DNA from: Trissonchulus latispiculum
Taxonomy: Eukaryota; Nematoda; Enoplea; Enoplida; Ironidae
Direction: 5' to 3'
Length of the DNA stretch: 64,000 bases
Assembly (NCBI GenBank): GCA_030248195.1
Contig: JASAND010011000.1
Coordinates: forward strand, 1 to 64,000
Shown: in pieces, positions 35,701-48,680 of the stretch
Layout: the number at the start of each line of letters is the position of its first letter
Numbering within the stretch: the stretch's first letter is position 1
Position numbers and translations under genes: made by a program
The notes under the pieces: generated by a model
What the model saw: only the letters and a program-made list of their open reading frames with translations
Told to the model about the DNA's origin: nothing
Database searches by the model: none

Positions 35701-38700
35701 ATAAATGTTTTAAAAAATTACTGTGAATAACAGCAAAAATTTCTACATGGAAGAAAAATCCGAATTCAATTAACATAAGGAAAAAGTATCATTAATATTA
35801 CTAGGATTAAGTCATAAAAATTGATTAAGTTTACTAACCTGCTCTAGTGAAAGTTAAGTGGAAAAGTGAAAGATGCAGACTAGTGAAAAACAGACGAAAT
35901 TAGGACGATGCTTTGCAAATTGGAATTCAATAATTTCTAGAAGAAACTGTACACAGTAATATCTGACAAATTAAAATGTAACGTATTCGCATATGACAGA
36001 GTGAATAGTAGGGTGTGTGAAAGGTTGAATGACCCAGTCAATAGGAGACGCACTGTGAAAAGGCCTATGTGTATTTTGCATTGACAATGCAATATGGAAA
36101 CAACATATGGGTAAATTGCGTTGCATGAGCAAGAACTGATGCCATTAACTGGACCTGACTACATCTCATTTCTTAGCGTTATACAGGGAGCAGTTTTCAG
36201 GTCCTTTCTGCATTCCAAAGTGTTGTAGTTTTGTATATGAATTCTCATATATGCGAATTTATTAAATATGGTTCCCGTCTCTATGATTAGCCATTACTCG
36301 CCGTTTGCTATTGTGCTCGTTGTTATCGATTCTTCGGAAATGCCTCGGACTCCAGGTAAATTTGTTGTTGATATTATAGTTTATCTGTCCTTATTTGGCA
36401 TAGTTTGTTGTTAAGACGGTTATTTTGCCATTGGTTGGGCTGGCTTTGTTACGGACGAGCACTTATGTTGGATCTTTTCCACACTAATCCTCCAGCCCAA
36501 ATAAAGTTAACGACTCAGCCAATTGTTATTATAATTTTGATGGTAAGTTCTGGATGTCTCCCGATTACGAAATTGTAAATAATTTGAAAAATGCAAAATT
36601 TTAAAAAATTTGAAATTTTTTAATTTTTAAATTTTTTTACGTTCAACAGGTAGAATCGAACACGCCGATCATTTTGCATCATTGTAGTAACTTCTGAAAA
36701 TGCATCCACCGTCCGTTACAGCTGCTAAAATTTTAGAGATCAAAGGCAAACGCCGCCTAAACTGTTATGTAATTCAAAAGATCCCTTGTCTTCTGGTCAA
36801 TTTCTAGCTTGCCCAATAGCTAGAAATGGGTATTGGGTAAGCAATATTCACAAAATTTCGGTTTTTATTCGTTGAGTCGGACAATTATTGTGTTGTTAAG
36901 AAATTTTACCTCATTAAGCTGACATTAACAATTATTAACAATATTAGATAAATTGATAAATTAGAGAAATAATATTATCGCCCTCTAGGTGCACGCACAC
37001 AACTGGCACTGCGAATGTAACTATCAGTCCGATATCACGAAACAATTATTCTTGACACACAAACAAAATTCTTCACCAAAATCAAAAACAAAAACTTTCA
37101 GTTTTGCGAGTTGAAAAGACCGAAACCGAAATTTTGCCATATTTGAATTCGATCTCGTCGAAAACGTATCCATAACAAATTTTACCTCGTTTGGTCAAGT
37201 TTAAGATTTGAGGGGTAATCTAGACAAGATACAAAACAAGGACCTTTTAAAATTTACCTCGGCGTATTCTAAAGTAACATGTGTTCTGCCATGTTACTAG
37301 CTAAAAAGAATAATTTGTTAAATTTAAAGCACACGGCATTTACACCAGAGTTTTTTCAGCTGAGGGGGCGTCATATAAAACATAAATTTCATGGTTAGGA
37401 TTTGAATGTTACTGGAGCCTTATACTTTTACTCTTTCAGATCATACTGTGCTGAAGCGCAGCTGCCACCGAATGATGAAAAACTTCAGAAAGGCGAAGAA
37501 CCATGCTGCCGCTAAGAAGCGTGGTTGTTAGAATGCCGCCGTGCTCGGCTGAACCGGACTAAGTCCAAGATCTACTGCCTGAAGCGACTGGAGGTAAATT
37601 GTATTGTAATTGTATTGTTCTATTGAAAAAACCAGCTGCCCCTGGGACATGGCATATGTATGAACTTTTCTTTAAGTAGTGCAGACTGCAGGTTTAGCTA
37701 TACAAGCAGACCTAGCTAGGCCAAATGCTAGGTAGCAATAACTGATGCCTAAGCACAAGTTCTGTAGGCTGCCGCTTTGCTGCCTGGATTGGCTTCTGTT
37801 GCATTTTAACGAAAGCAGACTTTCTTGTTACTGTAAAAGATTTAACACACTTCCGTTATTTGTTGTCTGAGTGAGAGTAGCCAAGAATAACTGCAGACAG
37901 TCCAACAAAAAGCATAATGAGGGGGAACCCCAAAAAGGGGGGGGGGTGGGGCCGAGTGGGGGGGCAGAGATGGGAGGCGCCGCCCCTCCCCCACTAAACA
38001 AGCTCAGTCATGACTCTGAAATATAGTCTGGTTATTATATATGAGGTTTGTATATTGTTTTCAGCGTCATAGTTTGGCGGATGCTGATGAAAACCCCGAC
38101 ATTGAAGATGATGTTTTTGATCCCTGAACAGAAAGAAGGCAGGAATGGATGGATCCAAATGGCTTTTGAAATTTTTTGAAATTTAAATGATTTAACTGTG
38201 TAGATTGTGGTTTTTCGATTGTATGTCTATTTTGTTTGATCGACATTATCATGTTGTAAATAAATGTACCAGGTTGGGGTGCAACGGAAGTACCATTCAC
38301 GGGCCTGCACTGTGATGGATATTAAAGTGTAATATGTTCATTCCTGATGTTCTATCCGTTAAAAGTTTGTTGAAGCAAGATTCCCTTGTATGAGTAACAG
38401 CCAGGAGATCTGTATGCAGGTACTAAATGCTAATGCTCATTCCTGCATAAGTTGCTATTCACTGATTGTCTTCCAGCTCAGTTCATACTGAAAACAATGC
38501 AATTATTAAGTATTATAGTCCACTTTTGCAGTTTACTGTCAACTGTGTAAACAACACCTAATAGTGAACAGATAAAAAATTGTTAACTCTTCATGATTCT
38601 TGGGCAGAAACAAAAATCCACGGATATTTGCTAAACCAGCAACAATGCAGAAACAGCATAAATAGCATGCATCCAAGGAATTCGCTGATTGTGTTGGAAT

Positions 38701-41700
38701 TTTGCTAGTTGCGCAGTCTTGCGGAAAGTTGCCCGGAAAGCTGCCAACTGTTCTGGAATGTTGCTTCTTCGCAGCCAATGCGGAAAGTTGCTTGGAAAGC
38801 TGCCGACTGCGATGGAAAGTTTTCGTTTGTGATTCCTCGGAATGTCTTTCCACGGAATGTTGCTAAACATGTTTGGAGTGCGGAAAAATCGTGATTCTGG
38901 CAGTTTAGCCAGAGTCAGAATGTTTTGATAGACGCACATGGCTGGGGATGTTTGGCCGGGCCTGTCCCGCATCCTCCGTACAAAGCTAGGGGCTGTTTGT
39001 AACTGACTTGTCCTAGTTTTTACCAAACAAGCCCGCCCCGCAAATGTTTTTTGAGTTAAAACAGTTCACCAGTTTAAATAGTGTGATCATTCTCGAAGGA
39101 ATAGTTGCTGATAATAAAAAGTAAAAAGTTTATACGACAACATATTGCAAATGCTCCATGAATAACAGACCACTCAAAAAAACGCACATGTGTGCATTGC
39201 GCTGCCTTCAGGAAATTTCTTTATGCATTGTAGGGCGACGGCTCCAGAACATGGCGCCCCGCTGAACGATACGACGTTGCCTCTGGCGAAGCCTTTGGGG
39301 AAGTCGTCTAATCGTCACAGGTAGGCTGGAGTTATTCTTGTTTTCAGATATATTTTTTTTCCAGATTAGTTTATTGGCCACAATTGTTTTCCCGCCAGAG
39401 ATATATGTAAAAGTCGCTGCGCCTAGGGGTCGTAAGTGTAGCACTTTGTTTCTATGTTTGTATCTGATACATGTTCTCATTTTTCCCAACTTGTTATAGT
39501 GCTTCGTCATATGCAGACAGTTGCGCGGAAAAGAGGATGTCACGTTCAGTGAAGCGTACGACCAGTTCGCTGTACATTGCAGGGCCGTCGACTGGTACAA
39601 GGTAAGAAAACACAAACAGTCGTTGTTTTTTTCCAATGCGAACTGTTACAATTGTCAGTGGACAATGTTGTTACGTTGAGAAGTGTGTCAATACTGTACA
39701 TTTGAGGCCGAACAAGTTTAGACTGCGGGAGAAAACAGACAAAATAAAAAAGACCGTCCGAATTCCGCATACCTATGCCCGTGCCTGCTTAACAGAAACA
39801 GAGGGGGCGCACCGGACTAGTCATAATTCCAAAAATTTGGAGAACCAATTCTCATTTTAGTGGAACACAGAAGGACGCAAAGGGATCGACAAGTAACGTC
39901 ACTGATGGGATAAGTCAGCAAAAACGGAAGAGGTACGTGTATCCCTTGTTTGCTAATGCTAGTTCGATAAAAATGCTGCCAGAGGAAACTACTCGCGCCC
40001 GTTGTTGCGTAATGTATGTTTTATGTGTGCAAGTCCATTTCACAGCTTGTGTGATACCTGTGTTTCTTATAGTCCGGAGGACACGTCGGACAGTGAAGAC
40101 GGGGGACAAAAGTTCCGTCGTAGCTCGTTGCCGCCGCCTAGTACACAGCGGGCCCGGTATGTTCAACGTTACTGGTATCTGGTTTTGTTGATAAGGAAAT
40201 TTATTTAAACTGTGGGTGTTCTAGCGTGACATACACGAATTGTTATTTTCCGTTTTGCCGATGCTTGTAGCCGCCACCTAGCACGGATTAGGGCCCCTAC
40301 GGGCAACGTAACTGGTTTGCCGTTGTATTGTTTAGTTTTTTTTTGTATACTGTGGGTGTTGTAGCGTGACAAACACCAAATATTCTTTTCCAGTTTTATC
40401 GTCTCCCCCCTAGTTTTTTAGAGAAGAAACTGATCAGCCTAGTGCAAGGAAACGTAGTGTTGGGCGGAGGCGCCTGGTTGTCTTCAGCAGTTCAAGCAGT
40501 GAGGAAGATGCCAGCAAAGAGCCGGGCTGTGAGAAAGAAGATGAAAAGCCGAAAAGCCCTGATACGTCTAGTCGTCTGGAAGAATCGAACGGGTAAACAC
40601 AAAAAGGCTACACATTTGTTTTCTTTGTCTTATTGTCTCGGTATCGTCAGCTCACAATGGCTTTCTGCAATGCCATTACCATCAATGCTGGTGCTTACTA
40701 AAGATTTTTTGCACCGGATGAACCAAGCGGGAGGGGGGCCGTGTAAAAGCTAAAAATTATTTTTTGACGATTCTCTCTAAAATGAATGCAAACCGGCTGT
40801 ACTACAGAGTGCACTGCCAGTAACCAAAAAAAGGCACACACCACGTGTGCTCACGACGTTATCATCTTTAAGGGAAGAGTTTAACGAATACAACAGTGGA
40901 GACAACGAGTCCACACTGGACACAGACGAACAGTTGGACTTGGACGCGCCTACGTCAAACGATGAGGCACAGCGCGCCGTTGCCTTGTTTCCTACTCCAG
41001 ATGACAGTATGGATGAACTTGAACCCCTCGAGGTTTACTGGCCCTGGTCAGTTGTTACGTGTGTAACGATGCAGCCGTTTTTTTGCATACTTGTTGTTAG
41101 TTTAAGTTTCCCCTCTCAAATAAGGAAACCAGTGACGCTCTTTCGGTATAACTTTACCAAATGAGCTAAGATTTTGAGTGACTATGTTTTAAACCACGCT
41201 GAGTAGAATTTGTGGAATATTTTTCAAAGTTGCGAAAGTCAAATTTTCCCCATTTCTAACGCAAACCAGAGGAAAACGGAAAACATTTTTAGTCTTTCCA
41301 TTTCCCTGGTGAACTGTAAACAGGCGTGAAAAATACATATCATTTTCGTATTTCCTTTCCCGCTCGCACATTAAAAATCGTAAAATTTACAATTTCGTTA
41401 AATCACAATTTTAGCCATATTTCCAAGGGCATGGTTGAAAACATACCCTCTCCTAATTTTTAGCTCGTTTGGTCAACTTTAAAGGAGTTCCAGTACGTGG
41501 GGGCACAGCAGTCCACTTAACTTTAACCTAATCTTCGCTTTATTTTCTGATGTTACAGCCCCTATGACTGGCCACAGTTAGAACACGAGCGGCCAAGTTT
41601 CTGGGAAAATGCCGTCGCATATGCCGACCCAAACAGTTACAGGTACTCGTAGCACAAGAAGGGGGGATAGTTAATGTTGGTTTTTGGTTGTCAGTAAACT

Positions 41701-44700
41701 GAGTGTTGCCGAAAATGAAGACAGGTATTTCCGTGCGATTCAAATGTGTTGGTTACATTAAAAGTGCGGACCATGATTTAATTTTCCGTGTTCATTTTTT
41801 GGTTTTGTTGCGAGAGACAGCCCACGACTTCCCTAGGCCAAAGAGAACACATAACACTTTCCCGACGCTGGTGTGATTAAGATTGTTGTAGGCCGTCGTA
41901 CTGGAGTGATAGCGATACCGTCATGAACCGAAAACTTGCACCGCCTATGCTTAACCATTGGAGGACCATTGTGCATTCACTTTACCACGATTTCCAGGCC
42001 GAAGCCGAAGAACAACAGCATGAACGGGGCGCAGCTGAACAACGGTAATTTTTAACCAATAGCGACACAAAGACAACCTTTTTTCACTAGCTTGCCAAAC
42101 TACACGTTTCCTCTGCATAACCTTATTATCGTCTCATTCTAGTATTTATCTTTAGAACTGCATCTACTGGTGCGTGTGAAGCCTGCACATCAGCGGCTGC
42201 GGCGGAGGAGGACGGAGCCCACGCCCCTACAGTCCAACAGGAAGGCACTATGCTCCAAAGTCAGGAGATTAAAGTTGAAGCCGAGTGAGTGTCTTCTCAA
42301 AACTATTGGCAAGTCGTTTACACTGTAAACAAGCAATGAAAAACGGCGGAGTATTAGCCCCGTTTTCCCCCGTGACAAACGATTTTTTTAAATATTGCGT
42401 TATGAAGGTGCAGCAACTTGTGACAACACCATGCCATTTCAGATTCCATCGCCGCCTGAAGTACAATAGGGGGTTTGCCAGGACGGAACAGGCACTACTG
42501 GATCGCTTTCTTGTAGCAATGGCGCCGGCTGCGAGACCGGGGCAAGCTACAAGGTGAGCTAAAACATTTTGATATTAGAATCTATTGTTTTTTGCGTTAT
42601 TGTTTCAGACCGCTACCTTCAGAAACAGGGGCACATGGGGCGCGGACTCTGGAGGCGGCGTCTGACTCTGATGACGAGCTCATTCGTCAAATTGACACTG
42701 AGGCTTTGGAAGAAAAAAAACACCAGGAGCAGCGGGGGTAAATTTTATTGATAGAAGACCCAAAACTTTATGTAATGATTGAACTATTGTATAGTAAACA
42801 GTAGCCCCTACACTGTAGAGATCACAAAGTTATGTAGTTTTGCGTATTTCAGGACCAGGAATGGTACTACTGGACAAGGCTTGGATGTTGCACGTCCAAT
42901 GACAGAAGCGGAAATCCTTGCTGCAATAGGGTGAGCATATTTTGTAAACAAGTTAAACACGTTTTATACTGTGGCGTGTTGGGCTCAGTCGCGATCGGTT
43001 GTCGTCTATTATCTCACTAGCAGCACACTGCGTTGTTATTAATTGAACGCGGTTTCAGGTACGATGCGACGCCTGAGCGATATACGGAAGGGAAAGATCG
43101 ACAGCCAGAGAGAAAAAGGGAGTCAGCAGCCAACCGATGGGCGACCGAAAAGGAGGGAAAACAGCCCATGCGGCGTGGGTTTGGTGAAGACTCTCCCCAC
43201 CCGTGTCCACCCAGTCAGCCCGTGGACAAATCCTGTTTTGGGCGCCCTGTTCGTGTGGACGACCATGGCTATCGAGTTGCATCACCTGACAGTGCAGCTC
43301 CAATGGCCAGCGGGGTGAACGCTGCGTCACCAGAGTCGCACCACAACGAGGGGAGCGATGCCCGCGGACGAGGCCATGATGGCAACAGGAGAGAGCGTGC
43401 GGATCCGTATAGCAAGCGCACACAGCGGACAGGCAGTCCTGCTGCAGTATGGCTGCAGGAACAGTGCGTTTAACTGTTAGCGACCTACCGTTGTGTGTCT
43501 TTGTCTTTGCAAGTGTTGTAGTGAACATCTTAAGTTTATCTTACGCTTACAGTCTAGTTTCTGTGAAATGTCCAAATTGTTACTCAGTTAGAGAGCAAAG
43601 AAATGGCTACTGCTGTATTATTAATGACTGAAAACGACCGGAGACCCCCTTTTTTACCTTTTTGTTTTAGTTCTAACGACAACCTGTCAAATACAAAACG
43701 CCGGACTGGACGAAAAGCTGCAGAGTGAGTCTTTTTTCTGAGTCTGTTGAGCGGTGGGTGCAAATTAACCTATCTTTTGCGTGTATTGCGTCCATTCGTT
43801 GTTTTAATTCTGGTGCTAAACTCTAATATTGAATATTAGCAACTGTTTTGTCAGCTTTAGGACAGCTGAGTAAAACATAAGAAAACGTTAGAAATACGAA
43901 ATATACAAACTTTTTGTCATAACTAGGTCTTAATAGCCAACGTTTTAATTGACTTTAAGGCCAGTCGGAGACGCAGAGTCTCTGCTTAAGAACAATTTTT
44001 GTATGACTAAAGGGACAAGCGGACTGTCGGCACTGTCGACAATAATCATATGAAAAGGGTGCGCTAGCGAACAAATGTTAGTTGCTAACGTTGATTCTTA
44101 TTTCAGAGCGGCGAACCCTAGGATCAGCGCCTGTGTCGCGGAGGATGTTGCTGGACAGAAAAGTAGACGCTACAAAAAGACGAGACCACGCAAACCTATG
44201 AGGTAGAAGGAGAATGTTAACCTCAGTCATAGTCAAATCGTTTTTCATTGCTCTGATAACTAATTCCCACAGGAACAAAATACGCTTCCTGTGTACCAGT
44301 ATTTAATCCTTAGTAAGTAACATTAATTGTTGTGAAGGTTTTCGCACGATCATTTTTTAACTAACGGTTGTTTTTCAGTAACGGAGGTAGCGCATCGGAG
44401 GAGGAGATTCAGAGATTATTTGGCCGCCAGTATGGAAAACGTGGTGAACCGAAAGACGGCGGCAGTTCACGTCACTCCGGGTAATTGATAGAGTGGAAGG
44501 CTAGCAGCATTTTTAACTAGTTACCTGGTTTTGTATTAACCAGCAGTGGCAAAAAATAAAATTAGGAATTCACGATTACAAACTGTGGACATCTGTAACA
44601 TTAGAACAGAGTATTTATTCTAGACATCGTCACGGAAAAGGGAAGGAAGACCGGGCGCACTCAGGCTTGCAGCTGATAGACAAATCTACTCACCAGAGGC

Positions 44701-47700
44701 GAAGCGGGCGCCAGCCTCCTGTCAGGTTGTCTTGTTAAGCTGCTTTTCTTTAACAGGCTACAGTTTGTTTTCAGAAATTTTGCTTCTCATCCTTTTTCTG
44801 TGTTCTGTAAGAGTGTGTTAATCAGCTGATGTTGTGTGTGAGTCCTAGTTTTGTCGAGGGGAGGGGGGCGTTTTTTTATGCGGCACCTGCTTCTTTCAGA
44901 CCACAAAAGGTATGGCCAAACTCATTGCCGGATTCGAAGTCTAGAAGAGACTACGTTCTCGGCATCCGTGACAGCAAAGGGGAAACGCACATCCAAAGGT
45001 GGACACCGTGGACCTGGTCTTCAATTTCTTGACCGCAGTGCAAAGGAGGCTTCACACACGATTAGTGGCGGCGAGGACTATGGCTACAAGAAAACTCAGA
45101 GGCGAAGGAGAAAGAACAAGAGTACCAGGTACTGTTACATTTCAAAAATAAACTAACACCAGTGAGGGGAAGTCTTAAGTTAATACTCGTTTAATGCACT
45201 GTTTTCGTATAGTTAGCCTGTTCCTGTTTACTTTCCCCCTCCGTTTTTCCCTTTGCTGTTGGCATATTCATTTTCTACTGTTGTCACTCACTTTTACATA
45301 GTGATTTCTGGTTTTAGCCGTCGAAAAGCGCGCGGGAGAATGATGTTTAGAAAGGGAGACCGAAGTTACACGTACCAGTACCTTGATGAGCCGGACCACA
45401 GTTATTATTCGGATGCCAGTAACTTGCGGTATGCTTAAACAAGACTGCATTGGATATTTGTTATTGTTGCACAAGAGTATTTTACTGTTTCATATTTCCT
45501 CTTGTAGTCTATGTACGATTTGCAGTATTCTTTCTGCGGTGTGACGTTCACATTTACGCTTATACTTAGCGGGTCGGATTAAGAATTGTTTTATCCTACG
45601 TATATGTACACTCTGTTGCGTTTGATTTAATTTTTGTTCCAGGTCTACTGATTACGACAGTGACATGGGCGATTTTATTGAAGACGATACACCACTGAAA
45701 GACCGTGAGAAGTGGTACAGACGTAAGTGGGACGATGACAGTAGCGATGGAGGTGGGGCCGCAGCTTTTCAACGGTAAGAAGCAACCCTGATTAGAATAG
45801 TAGAAGAATTAGACTGAGAAACTGAGCTTACCCAGCACACAGCCTTTGCAGACAAGTTCATCGTTATAACAATTAGTAATAACCTCTTTCTACCAACAAC
45901 ACTGTTACAAAAAGTAATCTTTACGCAGGCCTCCACATACTATTTTCTCCTCAGTTTTCGCCCACCATATAAGTGTCTGTTATTCTGTTATCACTTCGTT
46001 TCTCTTATCCCACTTGCATACAAACGAGCAGTGACACAGCATTGACAAAGACACACATGTGACTTCTTTATGCTAATTAGATTTTGTATTCTCGGCGTAT
46101 ACTTCTCTTCTTAGCTGTCACGTTAACATGCATGTCTATTAATATCTGCTAATTTGGGACGAACTGCGTGTGTAAGAACAGTTTACGCAGGTTTACAGGA
46201 AAAGGGGAAATATCATAGCGCAATCTCGGATTGCCTACGCCAACACCTGGACCGTTCGCTACCTACATTATGTCAACTTCGTGTCATGGGCTAACGGATA
46301 AGGTGCAGTGCTAACATAAACCTCCCTCCCCGCTAACGACTGGAACTGGCTCAGAGAAATGTCAAAAGAGGGGAAAGTGACTAGATATATAAACAGGTAG
46401 CAGAAAATTCATCTATCTACTTCCTTCTACGCAGGCAAACTGGGGGGGGGGGGCATATTTCGGTGGGTCTAAAAGCAGGACAAGAGAGCAAAAAGACCAG
46501 GACCAAAGGCTACTTTTGAGGAGGGGTGTAGGACAAAAAGGGCAGGACCGCCCTTCCGCGCCACCCTCAGGGCCAGTACCAGGGCGGGGGCGACGGATGT
46601 AAATTGACCACCACCTTTAGCACCAAATTAACAACCACAAACGCCCATGATGTCTCATGAAATAACGACAAACTTCAAGCCAAAGGGCAAAAAGGTGCGG
46701 GCCTGTGTTTAGACCCTTGTTGGTCCTCGTCCTGCTGATGAAAAGTGGTTCTGGCCCTTGTCCTGGTCGCAGGCCTGCTTTTAGACACCATCCATTTATA
46801 AGCTCAAATAGCGCAGAGACAAACTTACGTAAAAACATGCGCGTGTGCATGGAAAGGACTAGCGCTCTCCTATCTAAATTTAGCGATGTAGCTGACGTTT
46901 TCGCCTCCCTTTCTGTCTTCTATGCACATCCGAGATAAAGGATGGTAAATATCGTGTGAGTGATGTAACTTACAGATTTACGTGTTCTACCTCTAGGCTC
47001 TTAGGGGTGGCGAGAGGTGGAGCAGGGGTGGCGAGGGATTGCCACCCTTGTGCGTACACTTGCCGCTGCAGTTTCAGATGTGCATACAGACGCACGCAGT
47101 TGTAAGGGTGGAGGGGTGGCGGCTAACAACGAGGAAATCAACTTTTACATATGCAAATTAATCTTGTCCTTGTCATGCAGCAAGACAGAGCAGCCTCTTT
47201 AGAGAACATTGTTTCTGACAGACAGGACTAAACTTATACATTTGCTAATGCATACATTGATTAGTTGCTCGCTCAGCCTGCTCCGGTGTCTCAGATATGG
47301 GACGTTACACTGTTGATGAAAGTCTATACATACACTGCTTTATTACATGAATCCCCTCCAACAGCGCAGCATAGTGTTATAATGTGCACAGAGTATTTTC
47401 ACATTTTTCGCTCTGTATACAACGTCGTGCTACCGCTCCGTGTTTTTCTTTTCCCACTTGTTTGCATCCGAGCTGCGAAGTTCTCTATGCAAATTAGATT
47501 TTGCAATTGCCCCCTATACTTCTGTTCTAGCTGTCACGTTAACATGGATGTGCATTAATGTGTTGTCATTTCAACCTAGTCCGTCTAACGCTCTGTTTCA
47601 GGAAAAGGGATAATATCACTAAACGAAGTTGTCTACGCAAACATGTGGACCGTTTCCTACCTACATGAAGTCGACTTCGTTTCACATAGTAATGCTAAAC

Positions 47701-48680
47701 GAGCACTGTAAACAACCCCCCCCCCAATTCATACTAGAAACACTTTAAGTTTTAATAATGCTCAGAAACATTGCAATGAGAGAAAAGTTACAAAATTTAT
47801 AACCACGTCAGACAGAGGCAACTGATCTACTTCCTCAAACACAGCCACACTGGCAACGTTCAATATATGACCTCACGTGACGCAGGCAGACACCTACGAA
47901 AAGCGCGCGCGTGTGCGCGGAAAGAAAGAGTGCGCTCCTATCTAAAACACTTATGTAGCTAAGGCCACCCCCGAATTGCCTCTTTCACAGAGACAAAACA
48001 AAACTTATACATATGCGTTCATGCATTGTGTACTTTGCCGCTCAGGCTACGTCCTAGGATAGGGGTGGCGAGAGGTGGAGCAGGGGTGGCGAGAGATTGC
48101 CACCCTAGTGCGTACACTTCACGCTACACTTTTACGTGTGCATACAGGCGCACATACTTGTTGGGGTGGAGGGGTGGCGGCTAACTGCGAGAAAATGAAC
48201 TTCTACTTATGCAAATTAATTTTCTCGTTTTCATACATCAGACCTGCCTAGAGGACATTGTTTCTAACAGACTGAACTAAACTTATGCATATGCATGCAT
48301 ACACTGTGTACTTTATGCCTTTGTGTCCTAGTATAGGGGTGGCGAGAGGTGGAGCAGGGGTGGCGAGACATTGCCACCCTCGTGCGTACAGTTTACGCTA
48401 CACTTTCACGTGTGCATACAGACGCACACAGTCGAAGGGGTGGAGGGGTGGCGGCGAACTGCGAGGAAATTACCTTCTACTTATGCAAATTATTTTCTTC
48501 CTTTTCCATGCATCTGAGCTGCGTTAAGACAACATTGTTTCTCACAGACAGAATTAAACTTATACATATGCATATGCATACACTGTACTTCCTCTCACAG
48601 CTACAGGTTTGTATGCAAATGAGTTTCCGAAATGCAAGTTATTCCTTTTGTTTTCTAGTGCTGCTGACTTTATCTACTGA
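32715..48680 (+). CDS. 23-exon gene for a 917-aa charged, low-complexity protein (unknown function)
   Basis: Exons: 32715-32791, 33121-33237, 39234-39320, 39517-39601, 39861-39892, 40073-40156, 40422-40592, 40873-41046, 41559-41642, 41892-42044, 42156-42284, 42443-42553, 42609-42737, 42853-42930, 43059-43463, 43671-43724, 44107-44202, 44379-44480, 44624-44725, 44910-45128, 45318-45428, 45643-45774, 48659-48680. They total 2754 bases, exactly 918 codons. All introns are phase 2 except the short phase 0 intron before 39861. Most junction codons encode Arg, Ser or Gly. The protein is rich in Ser, Glu, Asp and Arg with acidic patches (SSSSSEEDASKE, YDSDMGDFIEDD) and basic stretches. One more ordered part is near EDVTFSEAYDQFAVHCRAV (exon 4). 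It is probably nuclear, by composition only. The acceptors at 40873 and 44910 were chosen on frame, and the last 22-base exon is least certain. AATAAA lies at 48849. A 5.5-kb transposon sits in intron 2. Confidence 0.62.
33431..38936. mobile_element. 5.5-kb DNA transposon with 25-bp terminal inverted repeats and CAT target-site duplication
   Basis: The left end begins TGCGTCTATCAAAACATTCT (33431) and the right end finishes with its exact complement (ending 38936); 25 bases match, then CTGCCAAA-like arms continue with mismatches. CAT flanks both sides (33428-33430 and 38937-38939). Both subterminal regions (33485-33770 and 38690-38900) are packed with degenerate GGAAT-TTGC, GGAAAGTTGC and GAAAGCTGCC words, typical of transposase-binding arrays. 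Inside are long G/C runs (35058-35240) and one decayed gene. No transposase core was found, so it looks non-autonomous or degraded. It lies inside intron 2 of the 23-exon gene. The superfamily is not assigned. Confidence 0.85.
36340..38127 (+). pseudogene. Decayed small gene inside the 5.5-kb transposon
   Basis: Three exon-like segments: 36340-36355 (ATG with a good donor), 37440-37593 and 38065-38127, the last ending in ADADENPDIEDDVFDP and a stop. The middle segment is basic, with FRKAKNHAAAKKRG in one frame and ECRRARLNRTKSKIYCLKRL in another, separated by a stop and a frame change near 37528. AATAAA follows at 38259. Basic and then acidic composition suggests a small DNA-associated protein. 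I do not recognise the family. Confidence 0.45.
40110..40410 (+). repeat. Tandem duplication at the end of an exon of the 23-exon gene
   Basis: The end of exon 6 and the following intron (from CCGCCGCCTAGTACACAGCG at about 40131) recur at about 40270 as CCGCCACCTAGCACGGATTA, followed in both by matching CAACGT-ACTGGT, ACTGTGGGTGTT-TAGCGTGACA and a TTTCC stretch. The second copy contains a stop and lacks a donor at the matching place, so it is intronic. Confidence 0.7.
46072..48600. repeat. Large repeat array in the last intron of the 23-exon gene
   Basis: A unit of about 270 bases starting TAGGGGTGGCGAGAGGTGGA occurs at 47002, 48060 and 48333; the last two are adjacent. Each includes ATTGCCACCCT, GTGCGTACA, GGGTGGAGGGGTGGCGGC, TATGCAAATTA and AACATTGTTTCT. 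A second block (TGTCACGTTAACATG through GTGGACCGTT and GTCAACTTCGT or GTCGACTTCGT) occurs at about 46115-46280 and 47530-47680. The pattern indicates a duplicated segment of roughly 1 to 1.4 kb plus tandem growth at its right end. Confidence 0.8.
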
